Source: Geminicoccaceae bacterium
GTDB lineage: Bacteria; Pseudomonadota; Alphaproteobacteria; Geminicoccales; Geminicoccaceae
DNA length: 64,000 nt
Reading direction: 5' to 3'
Assembly: GCA_020638495.1 (NCBI GenBank)
Contig: JACKIN010000018.1
Span: 1-64,000, forward strand
The notes under the pieces were generated by a model that was not told the origin of the DNA, searched no databases, and was given only the letters and a program-made list of their open reading frames with translations. The position numbers were made by a program, and so were the translations under genes. The number at the start of each line of letters is the position of its first letter. The stretch's first letter is position 1. Shown here piece by piece: positions 17,917 to 26,846 of this stretch.

Positions 17917-19767
17917 ATGCTGACTCTCACCAACCTGACACTCCGGATCGCCGGTCGGCCGCTGCTCGAGGCGGCCGACCTGCAGATCGCGCCCGGTCAG
18001 AAGGTCGGTCTGGTCGGCCGCAACGGCACCGGCAAGACCAGCCTCTTCCGGCTGATCCTGGGCGAGCTGCAGCCGGACGAGGGCGAGCTGCTGCTGCCGG
18101 CCAACTGGCGCATCGGCAGCGTCGCCCAGGATGCGCCCGGCGGCTCCAGGACACCGCTCGAGGCGGTGCTCGCCGCCGACCTCGAGCGCCAGGCGCTGCT
18201 CGACGAGCGCGGCCGCTCGCCCGCGGCCGAGCGCGTCGCCGATATCGAGATGCGGCTCCACGAGATCGGTGCCGAGGCGGCGCCGGCCAAGGCCGCCCGC
18301 ATCCTCAAGGGCCTGGGCTTCGACGAGGCGATGCAGGGCCGGCCGCTCGCCAACTTCTCGGGCGGCTGGCGGATGCGCGTGGCCCTCGCGGCGACCCTCT
18401 TCGCCGAGCCGGATCTCCTGCTGCTCGACGAGCCGACCAACCATCTCGACCTCGAGGCCGCCCTCTGGCTCGAGGCCTATCTCAAGCGCTACCCGCGCAC
18501 GCTCGTCCTGATCAGCCACGACCGCGACCTCTTGAACAGCATTCCCGACCGGATCGTCCATCTCGAGGCCCGGCAGCTCAAGGCCTATACCGGCAATTAC
18601 GACACGTTCGACCGGATCCGCCGCGAGCAGCGCGAGCTTTTGGAGAAGCAGAAGAAGAGCCTGGACGCGCGCCGCAAGCACCTGCAGTCCTTCGTCGACC
18701 GCTTCCGCTACAAGGCGTCGAAGGCCACCCAGGCGCAGAGCCGGATCAAGATGCTGGAGAAGATGGGCACCATCGCTCCGCCGCCGCCCGAGCCCGACGT
18801 CGTCTTCCAGTTCCCGGCACCGGACATGCCGCCGCCGCCCTTGATCACGCTCGACGATGCGGCGGTCGGCTACGGCGACACCCCGGTGCTCAGGGACCTC
18901 GATCTCCGGCTCGATCCCGATGATCGCATCGCGCTTCTGGGTGCCAACGGCAACGGCAAGTCGACGCTCGCCAAGCTCCTCTCGGGCCGGCTCGAGCCGA
19001 TGCTGGGCGAGTTGCACCGCAGCCGCGGGCTGCGCGTCGGCTTCTTCGCCCAGCACCAGACCGAGGATCTCGAGCAGGACGACACGGCCCTGCAGCACCT
19101 GCAGCGCCTCCTGCCGAACGAGCGGGCCGAGCGCCTGCGCGCGCTCCTCGGCCGCTTCGGCCTGACCCAGGCGCGGGCCGAGACCAAGGCGCAGCATCTC
19201 TCGGGCGGCGAGAAGACGCGGCTCTGCCTCGCCATGGTGGCGCTCGCCAAGCCGCAGCTTTTGATCCTCGACGAGCCCTCGAACCACCTCGACATCGACA
19301 GCCGCGAGGCGCTGATCGAGGCGATCAACGAATTCCCGGGTGCCGTGGTGCTGATCAGCCACGACCGGCATTTGGTGGAGCTCACCGCCGACCGCCTCTG
19401 GCTGGTCAAGGACGGCCGGGTGCGGGTCTATGACGGCGATCTCGAGAGCTATCGCACCGAGCTTCTGGCGCGCGCCGAGGGCGAGGGCCAGCGGCAGAAG
19501 GGCCGGCCGGCCCGTTCGGTGGGCGGCAGCGAGCGACGCCAGCTGTTGGCTCCCCTGCGCAAGGCGGTCAAGGACCTGGAGGCCGAGATCAGGCGACTCC
19601 AGGCCGACAGGACCCGGATCGAGCGGCGCCTCGCCGATCCCGCGACCTACCGGGGCGAGGCCGACATAGCCAACCTCGAGAGCGAGCGGCAGGGTATCGT
19701 CGCCGCCATCGCCCGGGCCGAGGAACGCTGGCTCGAGATCGAGGGTGAAATCGAGGCGGTCGGTTGA
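17917..19767 (+). CDS. ABC-F family ATP-binding protein
   Basis: A 616-residue soluble protein with two ABC domains and no membrane part. The first ATP site has Walker A GRNGTGKTS at 34-42 and signature FSGGWRMR; the second has GANGNGKST and LSGGEKTR. Both Walker B motifs end in DEPTNHLDL or DEPSNHLDI, the ABC-F hallmark. The linker between domains is charged, and the C-terminus forms a coiled coil (about residues 535-615), as in Uup/YheS types. ABC-F proteins act on ribosomes as translation factors or in antibiotic protection. The ATG at 17917 has only a weak ribosome binding site. Confidence 0.92.
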   Translation: MLTLTNLTLRIAGRPLLEAADLQIAPGQKVGLVGRNGTGKTSLFRLILGELQPDEGELLLPANWRIGSVAQDAPGGSRTPLEAVLAADLERQALLDERGRSPAAERVADIEMRLHEIGAEAAPAKAARILKGLGFDEAMQGRPLANFSGGWRMRVALAATLFAEPDLLLLDEPTNHLDLEAALWLEAYLKRYPRTLVLISHDRDLLNSIPDRIVHLEARQLKAYTGNYDTFDRIRREQRELLEKQKKSLDARRKHLQSFVDRFRYKASKATQAQSRIKMLEKMGTIAPPPPEPDVVFQFPAPDMPPPPLITLDDAAVGYGDTPVLRDLDLRLDPDDRIALLGANGNGKSTLAKLLSGRLEPMLGELHRSRGLRVGFFAQHQTEDLEQDDTALQHLQRLLPNERAERLRALLGRFGLTQARAETKAQHLSGGEKTRLCLAMVALAKPQLLILDEPSNHLDIDSREALIEAINEFPGAVVLISHDRHLVELTADRLWLVKDGRVRVYDGDLESYRTELLARAEGEGQRQKGRPARSVGGSERRQLLAPLRKAVKDLEAEIRRLQADRTRIERRLADPATYRGEADIANLESERQGIVAAIARAEERWLEIEGEIEAVG

Positions 19768-19825
19768 CGGCTGCGGCGCCGACCGCCATCTCGCCGTTCA
19801 GGCTCCAAGGAAAGGCAGGCAAGCC

Positions 19826-20524
19826 GTGATCGATCTCTATTACTGGCCGACCCCCAATGGGCACAAGGTCACCCTCTTCCTCGAGGAGACCGGGCTCGAC
19901 TACAAGATTCATCCGATCAATATCGGCAAGGGCGACCAGTTCGATCCGGCCTTTTTGAAGATCGCCCCGAACAACCGGATGCCGGCGATCGTCGACCATG
20001 CGCCGGCCGACGGCGGCGAGCCCGTCTCGATCTTCGAATCCGGTGCGATCCTGCTCTATCTGGCCGAGAAGACCGGCCGGTTCATCAGCGCCGACCTGCG
20101 CGGCCGCGTCGAGGTGCTGCAGTGGCTCTTCTGGCAGATGGGTGGGCTCGGGCCGATGGCCGGGCAGAACCATCATTTCGGCACCTACGCGCCGGAGAAG
20201 CTGCCCTACGCGATCAAGCGCTATGTCGACGAGACCAACCGGCTCTATGGCGTGCTGAACAAGCGGCTGGCTGATCGCGCCTTCGTCGCCGGCTCCGACT
20301 ACTCGATCGCCGACATGGCGAGCTATCCCTGGACCGTTGGCTGGGAGCGGCAGGGCCAGAACATCGACGACTTCCCGCACCTGAAGCGCTGGCAGGCGGC
20401 GATCGCCGCCCGGCCGGCGACCGTCCGAGCCTATGAGCTCGGGCCCAAATATCGGAGCGAGGCGCCGATGGACGACGAGGCCAAGAAGATCCTTTTCGGC
20501 CAGACCGCCAAGGTCCTGGGCTGA
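19826..20524 (+). CDS. Glutathione S-transferase, nu class (YfcG/YghU type)
   Basis: A 232-residue glutathione-binding oxidoreductase. The N-terminal thioredoxin-like domain carries YYWPTPNGHKV, where the Thr-Pro-Asn segment typical of YfcG/YghU replaces the usual catalytic Tyr/Ser, and the glutathione-binding FESGAILLYLAEK. The C-terminal helical domain includes FGTYAPEKLPYAIKRY and ends normally. Such enzymes show disulfide reductase activity toward glutathione. GTG 19826 follows AAGGAAAGG. The stop codon (20522-20524) directly abuts the MITE-like element. Confidence 0.9.
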   Translation: MIDLYYWPTPNGHKVTLFLEETGLDYKIHPINIGKGDQFDPAFLKIAPNNRMPAIVDHAPADGGEPVSIFESGAILLYLAEKTGRFISADLRGRVEVLQWLFWQMGGLGPMAGQNHHFGTYAPEKLPYAIKRYVDETNRLYGVLNKRLADRAFVAGSDYSIADMASYPWTVGWERQGQNIDDFPHLKRWQAAIAARPATVRAYELGPKYRSEAPMDDEAKKILFGQTAKVLG

Positions 20525-20742
20525 GAGCCTGCCCGAGACGTTTTCGTGATGTTTCATCGGCTTACGGGCAAGCTCGGCGACGAAGCCGGAGCCAGCCGTA
20601 AGCCGACCGGAGGTGATCTTGGCAGCGGCACCTGCGTCGTCGTTGATCGCCCGACGATGCGCAGCATCGACGGGCGATCAACTCCTCGCATCTGCTCACT
20701 GCCAAACTCATGAAACACCACGAAAACGTCTCGGGTAGGCTC
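20525..20742. mobile_element. MITE-like element with 33-bp terminal inverted repeats
   Basis: The left end 20525-20557 and right end 20710-20742 are inverted repeats of 33 bp with only two mismatches. Both outer termini read GAGCCTRCCCGAGACG inward. Inside lie two further strong hairpins: 11-bp arms at 20557-20567 and 20596-20606, and 12-bp arms at 20642-20653 and 20671-20682 that enclose a nested 6-bp stem. No coding frame of note is present. The element starts at the first base after the GST stop codon and ends seven bases before the convergent methyltransferase stop. Size and structure fit a miniature inverted-repeat transposable element; it could also act as a bidirectional terminator. 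Confidence 0.65.
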
Positions 20743-20748
20743 CGAGCC

Positions 20749-21774
20749 TCAGCCTCCGGGTCGGGAGCGCCGCCGCTCGCGCGGTAGCGTCGCCACCGGC
20801 TCGGTCGCGGGTGCGGCGACCGGGCCGAGGAGACGCTCGATCCGGGCGATGTCCGGCACCGGCCCCGGCTCGACCGTGTCGAGTGCCCGGCGCATGGCGG
20901 CGAGGTGCGTGCCGGCCGTGCCGCAGCAGCCGCCGATGATGCGCGCCCCGGCATCGCGCGCCAGGACGGCGTAGTCGGCCATGATGGAATCGGTGCCGGT
21001 GTAGTGGATTGCCCCGTCGCGGAATTCGGGAATGCCGCAATTGGCCTTCGCGATGATCACCTCGCCGCGTCGCTCGAGCCGGCTGAAGCCGAGGAGCGTG
21101 GCCAGGAGCTGCGCCGGGCCGATGCCGCAATTGGCGCCGAAGCCGGCGGGCACGGGGTCGAGCGAATGGGCCAGCGCCAGGGCCGCGGCGGGCGTCAGGC
21201 CCATCATCGTCCGGCCATTGGTGTCGAAGCTCATGGTGGCGCAGACCGGCAGGCCGAAGCCGCTGGCGGCCCGGACGGCGGCGGCCAGCTCCTCGGCCGA
21301 CGACATGGTCTCGACCCAGAGGAGATCGACCCCGCCCTCGGCGAGGGCCCCCGCCTGGGCCCTGAAGGCCGCCTCGGCCTCGGCCGGGTCGAGCGTGCCG
21401 ACCGGGGCCAGGATCTCGCCGGTCGGACCCATCGAGCCGGCAACCAGCACCGGTCGCCCGGCCTCCCCGGCGGCAATGCGTGCCGCTTTCGCGGCCGCCA
21501 TGTTCAGCTCGCGCACACGACCCTCCGCCCCGTGCAGCTTCAGCCGGAAGGCATTGCCGCCGAAGCTGTTGGTCAGGATCAGGTCGGAGCCGGCCGCCAC
21601 GAACTCGCGATGCACGTCGGTCACCCGATCCGGATGGTCGACATTCCAGAGCTCCGGGCTGTCGCCGGTCTCCAGGCCGCGGCGGAAGAGCCCGGTGCCC
21701 ATGCCGCCATCGGCGAGCAGCACGCGCCGTTCGGCCAGCAGCGCCTTCAATTTCTGGGACATCGGCTGGCTCAT
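20749..21774 (-). CDS. Homocysteine/betaine-homocysteine S-methyltransferase family protein
   Basis: A 341-residue zinc-dependent methyltransferase of the Pfam S-methyl_trans family, which moves a methyl group from betaine, S-methylmethionine or a related donor to homocysteine. The N-terminus ADGGMGTGLFRRGLE and the zinc ligands Cys 216 (ANCGIGP) and Cys 283-284 (GGCCGTAGTH) are intact. ATG 21774 overlaps the DUF1289 stop codon (ATGA), pointing to coupled translation; an alternative ATG at 21762 exists. The tail after residue 325 is Arg-rich. The methyl donor is unknown. Confidence 0.87.
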   Translation of the reverse strand: MSQPMSQKLKALLAERRVLLADGGMGTGLFRRGLETGDSPELWNVDHPDRVTDVHREFVAAGSDLILTNSFGGNAFRLKLHGAEGRVRELNMAAAKAARIAAGEAGRPVLVAGSMGPTGEILAPVGTLDPAEAEAAFRAQAGALAEGGVDLLWVETMSSAEELAAAVRAASGFGLPVCATMSFDTNGRTMMGLTPAAALALAHSLDPVPAGFGANCGIGPAQLLATLLGFSRLERRGEVIIAKANCGIPEFRDGAIHYTGTDSIMADYAVLARDAGARIIGGCCGTAGTHLAAMRRALDTVEPGPVPDIARIERLLGPVAAPATEPVATLPRERRRSRPGG

Positions 21775-22010
21775 CCTGCCTGGGGTTGGGCCGCGCGGCG
21801 GCGGGGGCGGCTGTCGGCCGGACTGGTGATGCCGCGTGCCCGGCGGCGCTCGCGGAGCGCATTGACGATCGTAAGGCGCTCGGCATTCGTCGCCCCCGGC
21901 CACATCGCGATCTCGAGCGGTGTCCGCAGGCAACCGGCGCAGAGCCGCGTCTCGGGCTCGAGCGTGCAGACGCCGACACAGGGCGTTGGAATGCTGGGCA
22001 GGTCCGACAT
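21771..22010 (-). CDS. DUF1289 domain protein
   Basis: A 79-residue protein with the DUF1289 four-cysteine pattern: PTPCVGVCTLEPETRLCAGC followed by RTPLEIAMW. Three of these Cys spacings resemble an iron-sulfur or zinc knuckle. ATG 22010 is chosen because the conserved domain starts right after it; the Shine-Dalgarno is weak. It overlaps the downstream methyltransferase by four bases, so the two are made together. The function of DUF1289 is not established. Confidence 0.8.
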   Translation of the reverse strand: MSDLPSIPTPCVGVCTLEPETRLCAGCLRTPLEIAMWPGATNAERLTIVNALRERRRARGITSPADSRPRRRAAQPQAG

Positions 22011-22167
22011 CAATCGATTGAGCTGGGATCTCTGGGGCAGGGGCCGCACGCTCCGCCCCACCTAGCGCATGCCGGATCGATCGCCTAGTGTTTGGGCGAC
22101 ATGCGGTTACCGGGCTGCGGCGTCGCGACCCGAAGGCGCCGCTCCCCATCTCAGCGACGAGGCGATC

Positions 22168-23166
22168 ATGACCGAGTGCCCGGCCAACCGACCGCTGCTG
22201 TTCGATGCGCCGGGCCGTGGCCGCATCTACGACAGCATCGCCGAGACGATCGGCAACACGCCGCTCGTGCGCATCCCGCGGCTGCTTGCCGCCTGCTCCG
22301 CGGAGGGTGAGCGGGTCGCCGCCGACATCCTGCTCAAGCTCGAGTTCTTCAATCCGCTGGCGAGCGTCAAGGACCGGATCGGCGTCGCCATGATCACCGC
22401 CCTCGAGGCCGAGGGCCGGATTCGCCCGGGCGGCACGATCATCGAGCCCACCTCGGGCAATACCGGCATCGCCCTCGCCTTCGTCGCCGCCGCGCGCGGC
22501 TACCGGCTGATCCTCACCATGCCGGAATCGATGTCGATCGAGCGCCGCAAGATGCTGAAGTTCCTCGGCGCCGAGATCGAGCTGACGCCGCGCGAGCGCG
22601 GCATGAAGGGTGCCATCGACCGGGCGCACGAGCTGCTCGCCGCGATCGAGGGGGCGGTGATGCCCGGCCAGTTCGAGAACCCGGCCAACCCAGCGGTCCA
22701 CCGCCGCACGACCGCCGAGGAGATCTGGATCGACACTGAAGGCGGCGTCGACGCGATCGTCTGCGGTGTGGGCACCGGCGGCACGCTCACCGGCTGCGGC
22801 CAGTTGCTCAAGGCGCGCAAGCCGGGCCTGCGGATGATCGCGGTCGAGCCCGAGGCGAGTCCGGTCCTTTCGGGCGGCCAGCCGGCGCCGCACATGATCC
22901 AGGGCATCGGCGCCGGCTTCGTGCCGGACAATCTCGAGGTCGAGCTGATCGACGAGGTGATGAAGATCGCCAACGAGACGGCGTTCCAGACCTCGCGGCG
23001 GCTGGCCCGGCTCGAAGGCATTCCGGGCGGCATCTCGTCCGGCGCGGCGCTGGCGGCGGCGCTCGAGGTCGGGGCGAGGCCGGAGATGGCGGGCAAGATG
23101 ATCGTGGTGATCATCCCCTCCTTCGCCGAGCGCTACATCACCACGGCACTCTTCGAAGGCGCCTGA
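22168..23166 (+). CDS. cysK: Cysteine synthase A-like (PLP-dependent O-acetylserine sulfhydrylase)
   Basis: A 332-residue PLP enzyme of the cysteine synthase/cystathionine beta-synthase family. The PLP Lys is in [11 protein letters not shown], the substrate loop is [11 protein letters not shown], and the phosphate-binding loop is [12 protein letters not shown], all intact. The gene encodes cysteine formation from O-acetylserine and sulfide. It starts at ATG 22168 after an ACGAGG-like site. The N-terminal 20 residues extend beyond E. coli CysK. It stands between the divergent DUF1289/methyltransferase pair and tRNA-Val, so a sulfur amino-acid neighbourhood is visible. Confidence 0.9.
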   Translation: MTECPANRPLLFDAPGRGRIYDSIAETIGNTPLVRIPRLLAACSAEGERVAADILLKLEFFNPLASVKDRIGVAMITALEAEGRIRPGGTIIEPTSGNTGIALAFVAAARGYRLILTMPESMSIERRKMLKFLGAEIELTPRERGMKGAIDRAHELLAAIEGAVMPGQFENPANPAVHRRTTAEEIWIDTEGGVDAIVCGVGTGGTLTGCGQLLKARKPGLRMIAVEPEASPVLSGGQPAPHMIQGIGAGFVPDNLEVELIDEVMKIANETAFQTSRRLARLEGIPGGISSGAALAAALEVGARPEMAGKMIVVIIPSFAERYITTALFEGA

Positions 23167-23187
23167 CGCGCCTGGTCGGGGCCGGGC

Positions 23188-23262
<75 letters not shown>

Positions 23263-23347
23263 TTCGGCCCCCGACGATCGAATGCCGCGCTCTAAGTCGT
23301 GGCCGCTTCCCTGTCAAGCTGCTGTCAAGCCGCTGGCCGGGCGTGGC

Positions 23348-24022
23348 TCAGGTGCTGGACGGCAGGCCGGCGAGCGCCGCCTCGAGCTCGGCGAAACCCC
23401 CGATCACCCGATCGGCGCCGAGGTCGCGGGCCGGCACCGCCGTGTAGCCGTAGTCGACGAGGATGCAGCGCACGCCGGCGGCCCTGGCCGCGGCCACGTC
23501 GTTGTGGCTGTCGCCCACCATGACCGCCGCTGCCGGCTTAGCACCGAGACGGTCGAGCACATCGAGGAGATGGGCGGGATCGGGCTTGCGCCTCGGCACC
23601 GCGTCGCCGCCGACCACGGCCGCGAAAAACCTGCTGACGCCAAGGGTTTCGAGAATCGCCTCGCTCGGCGCCTGGGGCTTGTTGGTGCAGACGCCGAGCT
23701 GGAGGCCCTGCGCGGCGAGCGCCCCGAGTGTCGTCTCCACATGCGCGTAGAGCCCGCTCGCCTCGCACGGTGCCGCCCCGTAAATCTCGAGGAAGCGCCG
23801 ATACGCCGTATCGAGCCCGGCCTCGTCGACAGGTGCCTTCGCCCAGGCGAGGGCGCGCTCGACCAGGCGTCTGGCACCATCGCCGATCATCGTCCGCACC
23901 TCGGCGGCGGCGGGGGTGTCGAGCCCGCTCTCGCCGAGCAGCGCCCGCACGGCGGCGTGCAGATCGGGAAGCGTGTCGACGAGGGTGCCGTCGAGATCGA
24001 AGACCACGGCCGAGAGGGACAT
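23348..24022 (-). CDS. gph: Phosphoglycolate phosphatase (HAD family)
   Basis: A 224-residue cytoplasmic phosphatase that removes 2-phosphoglycolate formed in DNA repair or photorespiration-like reactions. HAD motif I FDLDGTLVDT (nucleophile Asp 9) opens the protein, motif II VCTNKP and motif III/IV VGDSHNDVAAARAAG follow, with a helical cap between. Length and order match Gph. ATG 24022 follows AGGTGACTCCTC-type sequence with moderate spacing. It diverges from glmU by about 100 bp. Confidence 0.88.
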   Translation of the reverse strand: MSLSAVVFDLDGTLVDTLPDLHAAVRALLGESGLDTPAAAEVRTMIGDGARRLVERALAWAKAPVDEAGLDTAYRRFLEIYGAAPCEASGLYAHVETTLGALAAQGLQLGVCTNKPQAPSEAILETLGVSRFFAAVVGGDAVPRRKPDPAHLLDVLDRLGAKPAAAVMVGDSHNDVAAARAAGVRCILVDYGYTAVPARDLGADRVIGGFAELEAALAGLPSST

Positions 24023-24124
24023 GAGGAGTCACCTGGAGCAGATGTTGTGAGCCGCGCCGAACTTGGCTAGTTCAGAGCCGCTCGTCGAGCCCGCCCGGCT
24101 GCACTTTTGCCCTGGAGTTGCCGA

Positions 24125-25504
24125 ATGGCCGCCGCTGATCCGATCGATGCCGAGAAGCTCAGCATCGTCATCCTCGCCGCCGGGCGCGGCACGCGCATGT
24201 GCAACGACCGGCCCAAGGTGCTGCACGAGCTCGCCGGGAAGAGCCTGATCGCCCACGTGCTGGGCCTCGCCTCGTCGCTGCGGCCGACGCTGCTGGTTAC
24301 CGTGCTCGGCGCCGGCATGGAGGACGTCGCGGCCGAGGTCCGAAAGCTGGCGCCGGACGGTCGGATCGTGATCCAGGACCCGCCGCACGGCACCGGCCAT
24401 GCGCTGGCTGTCGCCGCACCGGCTTTGCCCGAGAGCGGTGCCGTGCTGGTGCTCTATGGCGACACCCCGCTCCTGACCCGAGCGACCCTGGAGAAGCTGC
24501 TCGAGCGACGGGCCAGGGACGGGGCCGCCGTGACGGTGCTGGGCATGCGCCCGCCCGATCCTGCGGGCTACGGCCGGCTGCGGGCCGACCCGGACGGCCG
24601 CCTCCATGCGATCGTCGAGCACAAGCATTGCGACGCAGCCCTGCTCGCCTCCGATCTCTGCAATGCCGGCGTGCTGGCGCTCGCCGCCGACCGGCTGCGC
24701 CACCTGCTCGACGAGCTGCCCCGCCAGCCGGAGAACGGCGAGTACTACCTGACCGACACGGTCGGCCTCGCGGTTGCCAAAGGCTGGTCGTGCAGCGCGG
24801 TCGAGGGCAGCTGGATCGAGGGCCAGGGGGTCAACACCCAGGCCCAGCTCGCCAAGGTCGCCGGCTTCTTCCAGGCGCGCCGGCGGGCCGAGCTCATGGA
24901 GCAGGGGGTGATCATGGAGGCCCCGGACACGGTCATGCTCAGCGCCGACACGGCGATCGGGGCGGGTGCCGTGATCGAGCCCTTCGTCGTCTTCCGCCCG
25001 GGCGTCACGGTCGAGCCGGGTGCGGTGATCCACGCCCACTCCTATCTCGAGCAGGCGCGGGTCGGGGCCGGGGCCGAGATCGGGCCGTTCGCCCGACTGC
25101 GACCGGGTGCCGAGATCGGCGACCGCGCCAAGATCGGCAATTTCGTCGAGGTCAAGAACACCCGGCTCGGCGCCGGCGCGAAAGCCAGCCACCTGACCTA
25201 TCTCGGCGATTGCGAGGTGGGGGCGGGCGCCAATATCGGTGCCGGCACGGTCACCTGCAACTATGACGGATTCATGAAGCACCGGACCGTGATCGGCGAA
25301 GAAGCCTTCGTCGGCTCCAACACGGCGCTCGTGGCGCCGGTGGTGATCGGCGAGCGGGTGGTGGTCGGTGCCGGCAGTGTCCTCACCGCCTACGTGCCGG
25401 CCGATGCGCTGGCGCTGTCGCGTGTGCCGCAGCGTGTATTGGAGGGTGCCGGAGCACGGCTCAGGACCCGTCTCGCCCACGAAAAAATGCGCCGGAAAAG
25501 CTGA
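24125..25504 (+). CDS. glmU: Bifunctional UDP-N-acetylglucosamine pyrophosphorylase / glucosamine-1-phosphate N-acetyltransferase
   Basis: A 459-residue enzyme that makes UDP-GlcNAc for peptidoglycan and lipopolysaccharide. The N-terminal uridyltransferase has LAAGRGTRM with the P-loop-like pattern and PKVLHELAG; metal-binding Asp appears in YGDTPLLT. From about residue 255 a left-handed beta-helix of hexapeptide repeats carries the acetyltransferase (GPFARLRPGAEIGDRAKIGN and following, then NYDGFMKHRT and GSNTALVAP). Start ATG 24125 follows CTGGAG. In many alphaproteobacteria glmU lies with gph, as here. Confidence 0.95.
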   Translation: MAAADPIDAEKLSIVILAAGRGTRMCNDRPKVLHELAGKSLIAHVLGLASSLRPTLLVTVLGAGMEDVAAEVRKLAPDGRIVIQDPPHGTGHALAVAAPALPESGAVLVLYGDTPLLTRATLEKLLERRARDGAAVTVLGMRPPDPAGYGRLRADPDGRLHAIVEHKHCDAALLASDLCNAGVLALAADRLRHLLDELPRQPENGEYYLTDTVGLAVAKGWSCSAVEGSWIEGQGVNTQAQLAKVAGFFQARRRAELMEQGVIMEAPDTVMLSADTAIGAGAVIEPFVVFRPGVTVEPGAVIHAHSYLEQARVGAGAEIGPFARLRPGAEIGDRAKIGNFVEVKNTRLGAGAKASHLTYLGDCEVGAGANIGAGTVTCNYDGFMKHRTVIGEEAFVGSNTALVAPVVIGERVVVGAGSVLTAYVPADALALSRVPQRVLEGAGARLRTRLAHEKMRRKS

Positions 25505-25575
25505 CGCAGACCGATGCAGATGCTACAGCCGGGCGTTGAGAGGATTCGTCTTGCTTGGCAGAGGGAGGACCGCGA

Positions 25576-26688
25576 ATGCGGCGATTGACGGCTATCTGCG
25601 CAGCCTGGGTTGTCGTGGCGGCTCTTGCCTGGGCGGTGGTGCCGACATTCGGCGGCGGCGCCCTGGCGCAGGGCCTGGCCGACGTGCGGACCGGCAACGA
25701 GGCGTTCCGCCAGGGTGACTACGCCGCGGCGGTGACGGCCTATACCGATGCGATCCGCTCCGGTGAGCTGGTCGGCGAGGCCCTGGCCATCACCTACAAC
25801 AATCGCGGCGTGGCCTATGGCGAGGCCGGCGATTTCGAATCGGCGATCGCCGACTACAGTCAGGCTCTGGCGCTGCGGCCGGGCGATGCCACGACCATCA
25901 GGAACCTCAGGGTCGCCCATGTCCGGCGTGGCGAGGTCCTGTTCGCTTCCGGCAGCTACGATGCGGCAATAGCCGATTTCGACGCGGCGATCGAGATGCA
26001 GGCCGACCACTACCTCGCCTATCTCAGGCGCGGCGAGCTTTATGCCGAACGTGGCGAGCTCGACCTCGCCCGGGCGGACCTGGAGCAGGCGGCGGCGCTC
26101 AACCCCGGCGATCCCGAGATCATCGCCGCGCTCGAGCGGGCCGAGAGCCGCGAGCCCGCGACCGTGGCCGCCGACGAGCCCGGCAAGGCGTCGCCGCCCG
26201 AGACGGCAACGGCGTCCGCACCGGCGGCGAGCGAGGCACCGGTGGCCGCCGCCGAGCCGGTCGAAGCTGCCGAGCCGGAGCCGGCAGCGGCACCGGCAAC
26301 CACGGCCGAGGCCGCGCCGCCCGCCACCGAAACGGCCGATGGCCCGGTCGTTGCGGCGGTGCCCGAGCGGCCCGCAACCCCCGAGCCTGCACCCGCCGAG
26401 CCGGCGGCCGCGGCAGCCGATGCGCCGGCGACCACCGCCGCAGCGGTGCCGACTCCGGCCCCCGCCCCGGCGGAGTCCCGCGCAGCGGGCAATGGCGAGA
26501 CCTGGCGGGTGGTCAGCGCGGTCAACTATCGGGCTGGGCCCGACAATGACGCCGAGCGGCTCGGCACGGTCGACGCGGGCCGCATGGTCACGGTCACTGG
26601 CGATACCCTCGGTTGGAAGCATGTCACCCTGCCGAACGGCGATCAGGGCTACATCTACAAGAAGTGGCTCGAGCCCGTGACTCCCTGA
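25576..26688 (+). CDS. Exported TPR protein with C-terminal SH3 domain
   Basis: A 370-residue protein with a signal peptide (about residues 1-32, ending GGGALAQ). Three or four TPR motifs span about 35-185 (for example GVAYGEAGDFESAIADYSQA). A long low-complexity Ala/Pro/Glu linker follows (about 195-305), and a bacterial SH3 domain ends the protein (WRVVSAVNYRAGPDNDAERL, then GYIYKKWLEPV). ATG 25576 follows GGGAGG. SH3b domains often bind the cell wall, so a periplasmic scaffold or wall-associated role is likely; it directly precedes a D,D-carboxypeptidase gene. Confidence 0.78.
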   Translation: MRRLTAICAAWVVVAALAWAVVPTFGGGALAQGLADVRTGNEAFRQGDYAAAVTAYTDAIRSGELVGEALAITYNNRGVAYGEAGDFESAIADYSQALALRPGDATTIRNLRVAHVRRGEVLFASGSYDAAIADFDAAIEMQADHYLAYLRRGELYAERGELDLARADLEQAAALNPGDPEIIAALERAESREPATVAADEPGKASPPETATASAPAASEAPVAAAEPVEAAEPEPAAAPATTAEAAPPATETADGPVVAAVPERPATPEPAPAEPAAAAADAPATTAAAVPTPAPAPAESRAAGNGETWRVVSAVNYRAGPDNDAERLGTVDAGRMVTVTGDTLGWKHVTLPNGDQGYIYKKWLEPVTP

Positions 26689-26846
26689 GGCAACAGGAAC
26701 GTGTAAAAAAAACTCTCCTCTTTCGCCGCTTAATCGAATCGCCTAAAGGCAGTGTTAACCTTCGCGTGATAGAGAAGGTGGGGTTGGCGGACAGCGGGCG
26801 GCGGTTCCAGTCCCAACCTCAAGTTGAAATTTGAGCCCGGAGAGGC

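Noticed and set aside
22011..22167. SAM or related riboswitch upstream of cysK and DUF1289
   Set aside because: The region is GC-rich and can form stems, but I could not fit any known riboswitch consensus.
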